Shown here: positions 9,479 through 18,960 of the stretch, piece after piece
How the letters are laid out: the number at the start of each line of letters is the position of its first letter
Numbering within the stretch: position 1 is the first letter of the stretch
DNA from: VAZQ01 sp963817015
Lineage (GTDB): Bacteria; Pseudomonadota; Alphaproteobacteria; Rhizobiales; Xanthobacteraceae
NCBI GenBank assembly: GCA_963817015.1
Contig: CAWFMV010000019.1
Coordinates: forward strand, 1,192,372-1,256,371
Length of the DNA: 64,000 bases
Direction: 5' to 3'
Notes under the pieces: model-generated
Told to the model about the DNA's origin: nothing
The model's input: only the letters and a program-made list of their open reading frames with translations
The model's database searches: none
Position numbers and translations under genes: made by a program

Positions 9479-9595
9479 AGTCCGTTCATGGCCCGAAGGC
9501 GAAGTACTGACATGTGTGAGCAATTCTGCTCAGGGGGAATTGCAGACGTGATGTATTCGCTCTGAGCCTTACCGGTTTTGACCCTGAGCGGACCT
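9479..9595 (+). repeat. Dispersed ~115-bp repeat, copy 5, carrying a TGAGCAA palindrome
   Basis: The ends match the family (GTCCGTTCATGGCCCGAAGG ... TTTTGACCCTGAGCGGACCT). The middle is replaced by a stretch with the palindrome seen before stress genes at 46-62 kb and the GTGATGTAT tail that follows two of those copies. Confidence 0.7.
9516..9533 (+). promoter_or_regulatory. TGAGCAATTCTGCTCA palindrome inside repeat copy 5
   Basis: GTGAGCAATTCTGCTCAG. No gene starts within 200 bases downstream on the plus strand, so it may be an orphan site. Confidence 0.4.
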
Positions 9596-9728
9596 CGGGC
9601 GCCCCCCAGCATTGGCAGCACATAGTCTATACCTTGGGAGCGGCACCGACCGCCGTACGGCGGCTCTGACTCTGACCATTAGCACCTAATCTAACCAACG
9701 TGCTGACCGATTGCGCGACTTGCTCCCC

Positions 9729-11417
9729 TCACTGCCGACCAGAGCGCCAGATCGAAAGGATGATCCAGAGGCTGTTCACGAAAGCGATCAGATAACCGAA
9801 CAACCCGAAAAAGGTAAGCAGCGGCACACCGAACAGGGTCGGCCCTTCCGCCACTGTCATCACGATGGAGGAGCCGATCACGAGCGACGCGGTCATGACG
9901 CCGATGGTCGCCCGATTGATCGCACTGTGGAGGCGATCGCCGAAGCTGTCGAGGCGCTTGAGGTCGAGATCGACCCGCATGCGGCCGTGCCGCGCGTCTT
10001 TGACCAACCGCGCGAGGTCACGCGGCATTGACGTGACCAGGCCAAAGAAGTCGCTGAGCGTCACTTGGGCGCGGCGCGCCACCTCTGCCGGCTGGTAGCG
10101 ATCACGCATGGCGCGGTCGAGAAACGGCTTAACGCGTTCGATCAAACGGAACTCCGGGTCGTACTGGCGGCCGAGCCCCTCGAGGCTGATGAGCGCCTTG
10201 AACAGGAGAGTGAGGTTGACCGGTAGCACGATCGAGTGCTTGCGCAGGATCGCCGATACTCTGCGCAGCAGCACTCCGATCTTTAGATCCTTCAACTGCA
10301 AGTCGACGTAGTCGAACGCGAGATCGCCGAGATCGGTGGCGAGCCGGGCCTCGTCCACAACGTCATCACCGCGCCAGTCGAGCAACACCTCCAGCATCGT
10401 CTCTTCGTCGTGACGCGCTATCCCCGCCAGCAGATCGACGATCTGCCTGCGACGCTCCGGCGAGAGCCTACCCACCATGCCGAAATCAATCAGCGCGATG
10501 CGGTTGCCGGGCAGATAAATCACGTTGCCCGGGTGCGGATCGGCATGGAAGAAGCCGTCCACCAGGATCATCTTGAGCACGGCATCCGCGCCGCGCGCGG
10601 CCAGCACCTTTCGATCGAGGCCCGCCTTGTCGATGGCTGCCAAGTCGTTGCCGCGGATGCCCTCGATGTGCTCCTGCACATTCATCGCGCTGCTCGTCCA
10701 CTCCCAGTAGACGCGCGGGACGAGGATATCGAGATCGTCGGCAAAGTTGCGCGCGAAGCGCTCCGTGTTGCGTGCCTCCACCGCGAGATCGAGCTCGCGC
10801 TCGAGCGAGGCGCGCAGTTGGCCTACGACCTGCACTGGTTGATAGCGACGCACTTCGGGTATTTCGTGCTCGACGAGATGGGCAAGGTGCTCGAGGATTC
10901 TGAGATCAGCGTCGACCTTTGCCTCGATTCCGGGGCGACGAATTTTCAGGATCACTGGCGTGCCGCTGGCGAGTGTGGCCCGGTGCACCTGCGCGATTGA
11001 GGCGGCGGCGTAGGGTTCGCGCTCAAGATTGCCAAACACCTCAAATGGCGAGCGGCCGAGCGCCTGTTCGACCTGCGGCAAGAGATCGTCGAACGGTACC
11101 GGCGCCACGTCGCTGTGCAGCCGGGCGAGTTCAGTGGTCCACGCCGGCGGCAGCAGGTCCTCTCTTGTCGAGAGCATCTGGCCGAGTTTTACAAAGGTCG
11201 GCCCGAGGTGCTCGAACGCGAGCTTCGCACGCTGCTGCGGTTCGAGATGCGCGACTTCACTCGCTTCCCCCCATTGCAGTACTTGTCCGGCGCGCTCGAG
11301 CAGCGTAGCGATGCCGGTGCGACGCACGAGGTCGCCGAGCCCATGCCGCACGAGGACCGAGCTGATCTCACGCAAGCGGGGCAGCTCGCGGGCCGTACTG
11401 AGCAACCCGGAGACCAT
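9729..11417 (-). CDS. ABC1/UbiB-family atypical kinase
   Basis: 562 aa. Hallmarks of the ABC1 (UbiB/ADCK/Aarf) family are all present: the KLGQ motif at residues 77-80 in FVKLGQMLSTREDLLPP, the Lys of VILKIRRPG, FFHADPHPGN, and the DFG-type metal site in IALIDFGMVGRL. Two membrane segments close the C-terminus. UbiB proteins support ubiquinone biosynthesis in the inner membrane. Because ubi genes are absent and the partner is unusual, this may be a paralogue rather than the housekeeping ubiB. It is eight bases downstream of the next gene, in one operon. Confidence 0.85.
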   Translation of the reverse strand: MVSGLLSTARELPRLREISSVLVRHGLGDLVRRTGIATLLERAGQVLQWGEASEVAHLEPQQRAKLAFEHLGPTFVKLGQMLSTREDLLPPAWTTELARLHSDVAPVPFDDLLPQVEQALGRSPFEVFGNLEREPYAAASIAQVHRATLASGTPVILKIRRPGIEAKVDADLRILEHLAHLVEHEIPEVRRYQPVQVVGQLRASLERELDLAVEARNTERFARNFADDLDILVPRVYWEWTSSAMNVQEHIEGIRGNDLAAIDKAGLDRKVLAARGADAVLKMILVDGFFHADPHPGNVIYLPGNRIALIDFGMVGRLSPERRRQIVDLLAGIARHDEETMLEVLLDWRGDDVVDEARLATDLGDLAFDYVDLQLKDLKIGVLLRRVSAILRKHSIVLPVNLTLLFKALISLEGLGRQYDPEFRLIERVKPFLDRAMRDRYQPAEVARRAQVTLSDFFGLVTSMPRDLARLVKDARHGRMRVDLDLKRLDSFGDRLHSAINRATIGVMTASLVIGSSIVMTVAEGPTLFGVPLLTFFGLFGYLIAFVNSLWIILSIWRSGRQ

Positions 11418-11425
11418 AGATTGAC

Positions 11426-12052
11426 CTATTTGCCGTTCTTCGCCTCGGTTTGGTCGCGCAGTGCATCAGCGACGCCGGCCAGCACGCCACTGGCAAGCAA
11501 CGCCATGCGGACGCTTGCACCGCGCATCGTCGACAGCCCCGGAGCGGCACCCATGCCGCTGGCAAACTCCCCCATCATGGTTGCGACACGGGCGCTCGTC
11601 TCCACGCCGACATTTTGGGCGTGAACCGCAAGCTCCATCATTTCACGGCGCAGGTTGCTACCCATCGCCTCGGCAACGCGGTTCGCTGCGGCAGTGTAGT
11701 CCTCTTCCAACTTCCTCAGACTGACCAGCGCTTCCTTCAGGTCATTGTCAGTGAAGTCCTTCCCCCGCGACGCGAGCTGCTGGAGAGCGCCGTGCGTTGC
11801 GCTAGCGGACTTCAGGAGCGCCTGGTCAAGTCCCCGCACTGCATTGGCGAACACTTCTCGGGCTTCGGCACCGCTAACGACCGCGTTGCCGGGCGTTCGA
11901 CCGATCACGGCACGGACGACGTCTCTGACGGCCTCGGGGTCGACCCGCCCCTGCTGCAGAACCTGGCTCGTCAGCCCTTTGACCCGTTGTCGGATCGCTT
12001 GGTCTTCGGTCTCGGGAGGTGCGGCATCTCCCGGCGATGTGGTCTCGGGCAT
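11426..12052 (-). CDS. DUF6781-like protein paired with ABC1 kinase
   Basis: 208 aa, starting at an ATG after AAGGAG. It is mostly helical, with a long amphipathic middle (LVSLRKLEEDYTAAANRVAE) and a hydrophobic C-terminal stretch (SVRMALLASGVLAGVADALR) that could touch the membrane. It resembles proteins found upstream of ABC1 kinases in proteobacteria. It is translated just ahead of the kinase, so a regulatory or substrate-presenting partner is a reasonable inference. The family assignment is from memory of sequence style and is moderate. Confidence 0.65.
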   Translation of the reverse strand: MPETTSPGDAAPPETEDQAIRQRVKGLTSQVLQQGRVDPEAVRDVVRAVIGRTPGNAVVSGAEAREVFANAVRGLDQALLKSASATHGALQQLASRGKDFTDNDLKEALVSLRKLEEDYTAAANRVAEAMGSNLRREMMELAVHAQNVGVETSARVATMMGEFASGMGAAPGLSTMRGASVRMALLASGVLAGVADALRDQTEAKNGK

Positions 12053-12203
12053 GTGATGCTCCTTGGCTGGTGGTGTTAACAAATCAGCTAATGGCCCGAA
12101 CGCAAAGTGGCGCCACGTCCTGTTCCGAATGATTGATGCGAGCTAATGACGACGAGTTGCGCGCCTCCATTGGCGAAACGTATCGGGGCAATATACTTTG
12201 GTT

Positions 12204-12458
12204 CGATGCTCCAAAGTCGACGGGCGATCCGGCGATCACCGCGCCGCCCATGTCGGCAAGCCGCGCCTTGATCTTGGGATCGGCGAGAGCCGCGTTTATT
12301 TCCTTATTGAGCTTGTCGACGATCTCAGCGGGTGTGTTCTTGGGCGCACCGATGCCAAAACGAAGCTCGCCTCGTTTGGAATGCTCGCCGGCGATCGCAT
12401 TAGCGCCGCCCGAAATAAGCGGGAATTCGGCATGTCCCGCCGACGGCTCTACGTCTAG
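12204..12458 (-). pseudogene. TctC/Bug-family substrate-binding protein, C-terminal remnant
   Basis: On the minus strand the frame reads FPLISGGANAIAGEHSKRGE, then FGIGAPKNTPAEIVDKLNKE, INAALADPKIKARLADMGG and VIAGSPVDFG. This is the end of a tripartite tricarboxylate transporter receptor. The rest of the gene and its membrane partners are missing. Confidence 0.75.
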
Positions 12459-13055
12459 GCCGCATCATATCCGCGGACGGGACCACGGCACAGCTTTGGC
12501 CCGAATGCGAAGTGCCGACATGTACCAGCAAGGCAGCGCGGCTAAAACCTTTAGCTGTTGTAGCAAACCTTTCGCCAATTGCTGCGGTCGGAGGGGCGGC
12601 TAATTTCCAAAGCGTAGGCCGATTCCTCCCTACACCCCCATGGCCCCCGGCCCCCCCACACCTGGCCGGGGGTTACTGGTTTGCGGCCGCTTTCCTCACC
12701 ATCGCCCTCGCGAATTCGTTCTTCGGCTATCCCCGGCTAAAGGGGTAGCGGCCCCTCACGGAAACTAAATCCTGGCGAGACCCTGCCCATACTGCGGCGG
12801 GTGGTTTCGGGATGGCATATGCATTCGGCAAGCAATGTACCGCGCGGAGCTGCGAGAGCGGTTGGAACAAGCCGAGCATGACGCAGTGTTCCGCGACCCG
12901 ACCATTTCTGGGGAAGCTCTGCCAAAGTCATTTTTTATTTCTATATGATGTTTTAGTTTTGTAGGAGCATTCGCTGCGGCTATTGCGTTTCCCCTATGGT
13001 TAGTTTCTGAACTCGGCGCCTTACTGAGATGGTGGTTCAATCGCGGTAGGATGCC
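12459..13055. other. Intergenic, repeat fragments only
   Basis: Fragments of the dispersed repeat lie at about 12093-12125 and 12497-12530 (TGGCCCGAA(T/C)GC(A/G)AAGT). A C-rich tract is at about 12638-12662. No gene is recognisable on either strand. Confidence 0.4.
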
Positions 13056-13269
13056 ATGATGGTCGCTCGCGACGAGGACAAAAAGCTCGATGCGGTGAGA
13101 AAGAAAAGGCTGCCAATATTCGCCTTAGCCGCTTTGATTTTCGCAATCGCCGGACTGATAGCTCTGTGGTTGCTCATAATCGCCGGGCTATCAGCTCTTT
13201 TTTTGGTCGCTCGTAATCGCCGGACTGGCAGCTCTTTGGTCCCTTCTAATTGCTTTAATGCGTCGCTGA
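13056..13269 (+). pseudogene. Small membrane protein with frameshift in a T7 tract
   Basis: A charged N-terminus (RDEDKKLDAVRKKRLP) is followed by hydrophobic repeats of about 11 residues (IAGLIALWLLI, IAGLSALFLV). At the seven-T run 13198-13204 the frame changes. Correcting it by one or two bases gives IAGLAALWSLLIALMRR and a stop at 13269. It is probably a real one- or two-segment membrane protein broken by homopolymer slippage or a sequencing indel. Confidence 0.45.
13145..13247 (+). repeat. Three tandem ~33-bp units
   Basis: Units start at 13145, 13178 and 13215, each beginning AATCGCCGG(A/G)CT and continuing into a CAGCTCT-like block. The middle unit is 37 bp owing to the T-run. The period of 33 equals 11 codons. 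Confidence 0.65.
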
Positions 13270-13317
13270 AAGTTGGATGGCTTTGGCTGCTTCCGGACGT
13301 TCTAGGCCGCCCGGTGC

Positions 13318-13440
13318 TTTCTGGTCCGCAGCCACATGCTGCGCCCCGGCTGCGGGCTTCAAGCTGGCCGCCGATGGTCAGGACACCACGTGCCATCCAG
13401 GCTTACCTAGGCCACCGCTCCATTCAGAGGGGGCCATGAT
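13318..13440 (+). pseudogene. Tyrosine recombinase C-terminal remnant
   Basis: Pieces in shifting frames read HMLRPGCG, FKLAADGQDT and AIQAYLGHRSIQ, which is the end of a FimB/XerD-type integrase just before the catalytic Tyr. At least two frameshifts; not functional. Confidence 0.6.
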
Positions 13441-13672
13441 TGGCCGCAAATATGGCGTTCGGGCACGCCGGCCTGGCTGTTGTCCCAACGATTGATTGTG
13501 GAACTCCGCCGAATTTGAACGCCTTGCAGATTACGCGATGCAACAGGGATGAAGATGATTGCTCGCGGCAAACCTTAGTGGGCGGTTCCATTTTGGTTAG
13601 CCGGTGCGAGATCGACGACAGTCATCGGCGCGGTGGAGCCAGGGTCGGAGACGAAATGATCGGAGACAGCTT

Positions 13673-14184
13673 ATGCAAAGGACTTCATTGCCGCCGTCGG
13701 ACGAAAATACGATCGAAGCAAGTGTAACAATCCATTGCCCAGTAGAGGAGGTTTTCAGGTTATATCGGGATTTTCGGAATCTGCCTCGCTTTTTGGGGAC
13801 GTCATGGTCATCGAGCGGATCGGTCCGGCAACTTCTCGATGGACGATACAAGGTCCTCTGGGCGTCCAAGCGCACTGGACGATAAGAGTGACCGAGGAGT
13901 GCGCGAACGAGTTGATCCGCTACGAAACGGTCACTTTACCTGGGCTGAGAACCTACTGGGAAATCCATTTCGCCCCCGGGTCCGAGGCTGGTAAGACGGT
14001 GGTTCGCGAACTGATGAAAGCACCTCTCGGGAGACTCGGTCGCGTGGCGCTTGCCTTGATAGGAAAATTCCCAGCCGAGGAAGTAACAGCAAATCTGCAT
14101 AGGCTGAAGCAGGTCATGGAAACGGGAAAAGTCACCGACACAAGCTATTCAGTGCGGGGCAAGTTTTTCGAATATTTGAAGTAA
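13673..14184 (+). pseudogene. SRPBCC / polyketide cyclase-like protein, frameshifted
   Basis: The ATG at 13673 follows GGAGA. The first 42 codons (VTIHCPVEEVFRLYRDFRNL) are the typical N-terminus of a START/SRPBCC ligand-binding protein. Near 13791-13798, in the TTTTTGGGG run, the frame shifts, and the rest (VMVIERIGPATSRWTIQGP ... VVRELMKAPLGRL) continues to 14184. With one base corrected the product would be a normal ~170-aa member. Ligand unknown. Confidence 0.75.
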
Positions 14185-14332
14185 TGGGAATTGAAGCTGT
14201 CATGATCGGCTCCATCAGACCCTTATTGCTTCTGCGCCAATAGCTGTAGCATTGCATGTCATGACGAAATGGCGATGACGTCTTGAAGCCCACCGCCGGT
14301 CATGAACGCAATCACCAGGAAATGGATAGGCG

Positions 14333-15385
14333 ATGCGTAGAGATGGAAGCAATAGCCGCGCATTATTGTATGGCGCGTATGGCTACACGGGTCGCCTGGC
14401 CGCCGAGTTCGCGGCAGCAAAAAAACTCGACGTTGTTCTGGCCGGCCGCAACAGGGACGCGCTGGCAGCATTGGGCGACCGACTGGGCTTGCCAACACGC
14501 GTGGTCGGATTAGACGATCCCAAGCGATTGTCGGAAGTCCTGAAGGACATCACGTGCGTGGTGCACATGGCGGGCCCATTCGCAACTACTTTCCCCTCCG
14601 ATGCTGAATGCATGCTTGGCTACGCAGACGAACTACATCGATATAACTGGCGAAATTGAAGTCTTCGAGGCGATGTGGTCGCGAGAAGACGAGATCAAGC
14701 GGGCCGGCATTACGGTCGTGCCGGGAGCCGGCTTTGATGTAGTTCCGAGCGACTGCCTCGCAGGGTACGTCGCTGGTAAATTGGAGCGGCCGGTTTCGCT
14801 GATCATCGCGCTGCGTGGGCTGGAAAGCGCATCTCAAGGTACGCTACGCACGGCCATTCGCCAAGTTTCGAAACCTGTATTGTGCCGGCGGGCGGGAGCA
14901 ATCGTCCCCCTCGACGATCGGTCACCTCGCTGGATAGATTTCGGCTCCGGAGATGAACCATGTGTTCCTGTTTCATGGGGCGACGTTGCCACGGCATTTC
15001 AGTAGCACGGGCGTCGGCAACATCACTGTCTATTTCCGCCGTACGAAACTTCTCCGATCAGTGGATATTCTCGGGAAACTGTTCGGCCCATTGCTTGGAA
15101 GCCGGGATCGGACAAAAGAGGATTAGCGGCAATCGTTCGCAGCCTTCCCGAAGGGCCCAGCCAATCCGAGAGAAACGGCCACCGGGGCACGATTTGGGCG
15201 GTCGCGATTGACTGTTCGGGGAGGTCCTTCAAGGCCAGTTTGTCCACGCCAGATGCCTACGACTTCACGGCGAATAGCGCCTTGGAAATCTCCTCCAGAA
15301 TCAGTTCGCTCCCGACTGCAGTGGGCTTAGTGACTCCGTCCCAGGCATTCGGTGCGGATTTTGTGCTAAGTCTTTACCGGGATGC
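14333..15385 (+). pseudogene. Saccharopine-dehydrogenase-like / trans-acting enoyl reductase-type protein, broken
   Basis: An N-terminal Rossmann start (ALLYGAYGYTGRLAAEFAA) is in the first frame. The second frame continues with CLATQTNYIDITGEIEVFEA and VVPGAGFDVVPSDCLAGYVA. A third gives STGVGNITVYFRR, and a fourth ends SQAFGADFVLSL. Frameshifts lie near 14630, 15000 and 15120-15240. The order and content fit the saccharopine dehydrogenase NADP-binding family of about 340 aa. It is not functional as written. Confidence 0.75.
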
Positions 15386-15640
15386 TCTCGTATGGACATT
15401 CCGTCTTCCTAATTCGGCCGTCACAACGCGACGCGCGGAGAGTCATGAGCGATCGTTTTCCGACTGCTGACAGCCGAGGCGGCCGTGGTGCTCGCGCCTG
15501 GGCAACAGTAAACGCTGGGTGCATTCATCCTGCGCGGCCAACCTCGCCGGAGGCGCAATTCCTGGTTGGTGAATTCAGCCGAACAACATGTTCCGGAACT
15601 CAAAGCGAGGTGAATCAGTTGAATGTCAGAGGATGGCTAG

Positions 15641-15859
15641 ATGGTAAAAACGTTTAAGATTGGCGATCACGTAAGTTGGAATTCCGAAGCGGGTCGGGTG
15701 TCCGGGACCATTATAGCTATTCACACCACCAGAGAGTTCGACTATAAGGGCCACGTGCATCACGCATCGGAAGACGATCCCCAGTACGAAATCAAAAGCG
15801 ACAAGACCGATCACATCGCGGCCCATAAGGGTAGCGCGCTTGAACACACACCTACCTAA
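15641..15859 (+). CDS. DUF2945 (HVA1-type TUDOR) protein
   Basis: 72 aa: FKIGDHVSWNSEAGRVSGT, then HHASEDDPQYEIKSDKTDH and HKGSALEH, the full hallmark of the short DUF2945 family. These proteins are usually found with stress genes; their molecular role is unknown. The stop overlaps the next gene by 20 bases, so the two are probably co-transcribed. Confidence 0.85.
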   Translation: MVKTFKIGDHVSWNSEAGRVSGTIIAIHTTREFDYKGHVHHASEDDPQYEIKSDKTDHIAAHKGSALEHTPT

Positions 15860-16415
15860 GGCGCGTGTGAAGATTTCGTTCTTCACGATCGGCCATTCGA
15901 ACAGAAGCCTCGAGGAGTTCGTCGAGCTGTTGAGTGAAGTCCAAATTCATCTTGTCGCGGATATCAGAACGGTTCCGAGGTCGCGAGCCAATCCGCAGTT
16001 CAACAAGGACACGCTTCCTGACGCTCTGGCGCCCTTCGACATTTCCTATGAACACATGGCCGCACTCGGTGGCCTTCGCGGAAAAGCGCGAATATTGTCT
16101 CAAGATGTCAACGGCTTCTGGACGAACGAGAGCTTTCACAACTATGCTGATTATGCGCTTACCGCACAGTTTCAAGCGGGCCTCGAGCACTTACTCGACG
16201 AGGGACGCAAACGGCGCTGTACGATAATGTGTTCGGAGGCCGTATGGTGGCGATGTCACCGCCGCATCGTCGCCGATTATATTATCGCCAGTGGGGACAC
16301 TGTTTTCCACATTATGGGGCACGGTCGCTTGGAGCCTGCCCACCTTACTGCGGGCGCTCTCATTCAACCCGGCGGGACGATCGTCTATCCCGCTGCACAT
16401 CGATCGGTCACGTAG
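15840..16415 (+). CDS. DUF488 family protein
   Basis: 191 aa with the family signatures FTIGHSNRSLEEFVELL near the N-terminus, VADIRTVPRSRANPQFN in the middle, and IMCSEAVWWRCHRRIVADY toward the end, where conserved Cys and His residues lie. The molecular function of DUF488 is not established. The start overlaps the DUF2945 gene; GTG at 15864 would also be possible and would remove the overlap. Confidence 0.85.
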   Translation: MNTHLPKARVKISFFTIGHSNRSLEEFVELLSEVQIHLVADIRTVPRSRANPQFNKDTLPDALAPFDISYEHMAALGGLRGKARILSQDVNGFWTNESFHNYADYALTAQFQAGLEHLLDEGRKRRCTIMCSEAVWWRCHRRIVADYIIASGDTVFHIMGHGRLEPAHLTAGALIQPGGTIVYPAAHRSVT

Positions 16416-16451
16416 AACTTCAGGCATCAAGGCAGACTGACCCTGTCGGCG

Positions 16452-16512
16452 CGATGTCGGCTTGTGGCCCTACCCGGAAGTGTTCGAGATCGGCGCCGAC
16501 TTCCGGCTATGA
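16452..16512 (+). repeat. Dispersed repeat, fragment
   Basis: CGATGTCGGCTTGTGGCCCT and CGACTTCCGGCTATGAG match the left half of the family. The right half is missing. Confidence 0.45.
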
Positions 16513-16704
16513 GAGTACAGCGGAAGACGTTTGCTCACATTGAGTTCTTCGCTTCGTGTGAAGAGTTTCCGACGCCGGCACCAGAGCCCGCGGCTCACTC
16601 TGTCATCGGGCCGGCATCCGAAAACCTTCACATAAGGAGACTTGATTTCGGCCCTCCAACCTCGCGCAACGAAAATCAGCCTGTCTGACGCAAGACATCG
16701 ATGC

Positions 16705-17592
16705 TCAAAACACCGTAAACCCGCGCTTTTGAAAAAAGGACGTGGCTTTTGGCGAGAGCAGGTACTGAAGATAGCTTGACACTTTTGCGTTGGTTGAATT
16801 GGCCAGGATCGCCAGCGGATAGACAATTGGCGGATGGCTCACTTCTGGCAAAACAGCGACAATCCTGATCCCATGTTCGCCCGCCGCGTCGGTCTGCCAG
16901 ATGATGCCCAGCGGGAACTCGCCCTGCGCAACTTTAGCCAGCACGGCGCGCGAACCTCCTGGGATGGCGATTTTGCTCCTCACTGACGGCCACACTCCAA
17001 GATACTCGAGCGAAGCCTGGGTATATTTCCCCGCTGGCGTCGAGACCGGATCGGCAATCGCAAGCCGACCGCTGCCGATTGCATCCGCGAGCGGGAAATT
17101 TGGCCCAACGGCCAGCGCGAGCCTGCTGGCGGCCGGGGCAATGAGAACAAGTCTGTTGCGGAGCAAGTCCTTCCGCGTGCCCGGCTTGATCAGATTGCGC
17201 TCGGCAAGATAATCCATGGAGGCAACATCACCTGCGAAGAAAACATCGCCCGACACCCCACCCTCGATCTGCTTGGCCAGCGCTGTGCTCGCCCCAATAG
17301 TGGTCACGACCCTGGTGCCGCTCTCACTTCGGAAAGAGTCGTTCGCCTCGGTGAGCGCCTCCTGGAGGGCGATCGAGCCGAATACCACAAGATCGCGACT
17401 TTCAGCGCGAGCCGAAGAGACGAGCGGTCCGAACAAGGGCGCCAGCACGGTCAAGCACAGTATCGTCAGGCAAGCAGCGCCAAAGAGGGTAGCAATCATG
17501 CTGGCAGTGGTGCGGGCGACACGACTCGCCGGCGCCGTGCATGGAGCGCCATGGTGGTCGTAGAAGTCGAAATCTCCAGCAATTTGCATCAT
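16705..17592 (-). CDS. modA: Molybdate-type ABC transporter substrate-binding protein
   Basis: 295 aa with a long signal segment ending near residue 64 (SSARAES). It continues with the ModA signatures LVVFGSIALQEALTEAND, TTIGASTALAKQIEGGVSGD and DVFFAGDVASMDYLAE. The later IADPVSTPAGKYTQASLE and SPPIVYPLA-like segments fit the family. modB and modC are not nearby, so it is an orphan receptor that could serve a transporter elsewhere, or bind another oxyanion. Divergent from the PEP-mutase-like gene. Confidence 0.85.
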   Translation of the reverse strand: MMQIAGDFDFYDHHGAPCTAPASRVARTTASMIATLFGAACLTILCLTVLAPLFGPLVSSARAESRDLVVFGSIALQEALTEANDSFRSESGTRVVTTIGASTALAKQIEGGVSGDVFFAGDVASMDYLAERNLIKPGTRKDLLRNRLVLIAPAASRLALAVGPNFPLADAIGSGRLAIADPVSTPAGKYTQASLEYLGVWPSVRSKIAIPGGSRAVLAKVAQGEFPLGIIWQTDAAGEHGIRIVAVLPEVSHPPIVYPLAILANSTNAKVSSYLQYLLSPKATSFFQKRGFTVF

Positions 17593-17847
17593 CGAAAATG
17601 CTCCGTCCTGACGTGGAAGCTAGAAGCCTATATGAGTTGTTGAGCGGACGCAGCATCTTCTAGGCTAAATCCGGCCGCCAAGCAGGGCAGGACAATTGGC
17701 GCGCGACAGACGAGTTTGCACGGGGCGCAAAGGAGCATAACGTCGTCTGGCGCTGCCAGACAGAAGCAGCTTTCTGATAGCTTGCGCCGTAGGAGTAGCT
17801 GCGTCGGCATGAGCCAAAGCCTTTGCCACAACGTTCGAGGAGCGGTC

Positions 17848-18849
17848 ATGAGCAAAGAAACCAGCAGACGTGAATTTGTCCAAGCCGCCGGAACGGCGGC
17901 GGCATTGGTCGCGGCGGCCGCTCCGACGACGGCCACCGCGCAGGCGCAACCGCGGCCGGCCCCGAAAACAATGGGCGCCCGCTTTCGCGAATTGATGAGC
18001 GGACCGGAGCCGCTGATCTGCGCCAATGCCTACGATACTCTGACAGCGCGGATGATTGAGGTTCACGGATTCAAAAGCGTGTTCGTGGGCAGCAGCGCCA
18101 CCAACCAGCAACTGGTGTCCTTGCCGGATCAGGCGATCGTCACGGTCTCCGAAATCATCGACTATGACTGCGTCATCGCCGCGAACCTCAATATTCCGGT
18201 GGTTGCGGATGTCGACGACTTTGGTGCTACGCCGCTCAATGTCTACCGGTTCGCAAAGCAGGCCGAGCGTGGCGGCATCGCGTGTGCGGCCTTCGATGAC
18301 CGCAGTCCGCTCAATCGCGCCATGGGTTATGCCGCGCCGGGTGTGCTGCCGAAGGCGCAGATGATCGACAACATTCATGCCGCGGCCGATGCGTGCACGG
18401 ACATGGTTTTGATCGCGCGCTGCCTGGCGCCAACTCCGAACGGTTCCACCACCGAGATGTTGGATCGGGCTGCCGCCTATGCCGAAGCCGGTGCGGACCT
18501 CATATGGATCGGGCTGCGCAGCGCGGACGAGTACGCTAAGGCCGCCGACATGATCAAGAAACCGCTCTTTGCCGTGATCGGCGGGGCGAATTTCCCGGCA
18601 ACGCCGGCCGCCCTGAAGGCCGCGAAGGTCGCCGTGGGTCAGACCCCACCGATCGTGGCCATAGCCATGGGCGCCATCGACAAGGCTTTGGCTGAACTGA
18701 AGGCCACCGGGCGAATGACCGAAGCGCAGAAAGGGGCCGTGAGCCGCGCGACGCGCGAGAAGGTCGAACAAGTCGAAGAACTCGACGCTCGCGCGCGGAA
18801 GTATAACCTTCCGAAGGCCACGGCCTCGGGCTCGGGTGCGGAACGCTAG
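17848..18849 (+). CDS. Tat-exported isocitrate lyase/PEP mutase-family protein
   Basis: 333 aa. The start at 17848 follows CGAGGAGCGG. A twin-arginine signal is at residues 7-11 (SRREFVQ), ending near AQAQPRPAP. The rest is a PEP mutase/ICL TIM barrel: LICANAYDTLTARMIE, VVADVDDFGATPLNVYRF (metal-binding D121/D123) and FDDRSPLNRAMGY. The last block is where lyases have an ED(Q)...K(R/K)CGH motif. Here Glu is Asp and the KxCGH is absent, so classical isocitrate or methylisocitrate lyase activity is unlikely. Periplasmic location is unusual for the superfamily. Substrate unknown. Confidence 0.8.
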   Translation: MSKETSRREFVQAAGTAAALVAAAAPTTATAQAQPRPAPKTMGARFRELMSGPEPLICANAYDTLTARMIEVHGFKSVFVGSSATNQQLVSLPDQAIVTVSEIIDYDCVIAANLNIPVVADVDDFGATPLNVYRFAKQAERGGIACAAFDDRSPLNRAMGYAAPGVLPKAQMIDNIHAAADACTDMVLIARCLAPTPNGSTTEMLDRAAAYAEAGADLIWIGLRSADEYAKAADMIKKPLFAVIGGANFPATPAALKAAKVAVGQTPPIVAIAMGAIDKALAELKATGRMTEAQKGAVSRATREKVEQVEELDARARKYNLPKATASGSGAER

Positions 18850-18960
18850 CGAGTCCGAAACCGCATTCGCGGGCGGAAGGGCAGAATTGGTGCCGAGCAA
18901 TCGGAGGGAGAGCTACGAGGTACGCCGCAATCGGTGGGCGACGTCATCACCACCGATAGG

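Noticed and set aside
17665..18900. 411-codon minus-strand frame
   Set aside because: Lies exactly opposite the PEP-mutase-like gene, which has clear motifs and a Tat signal.
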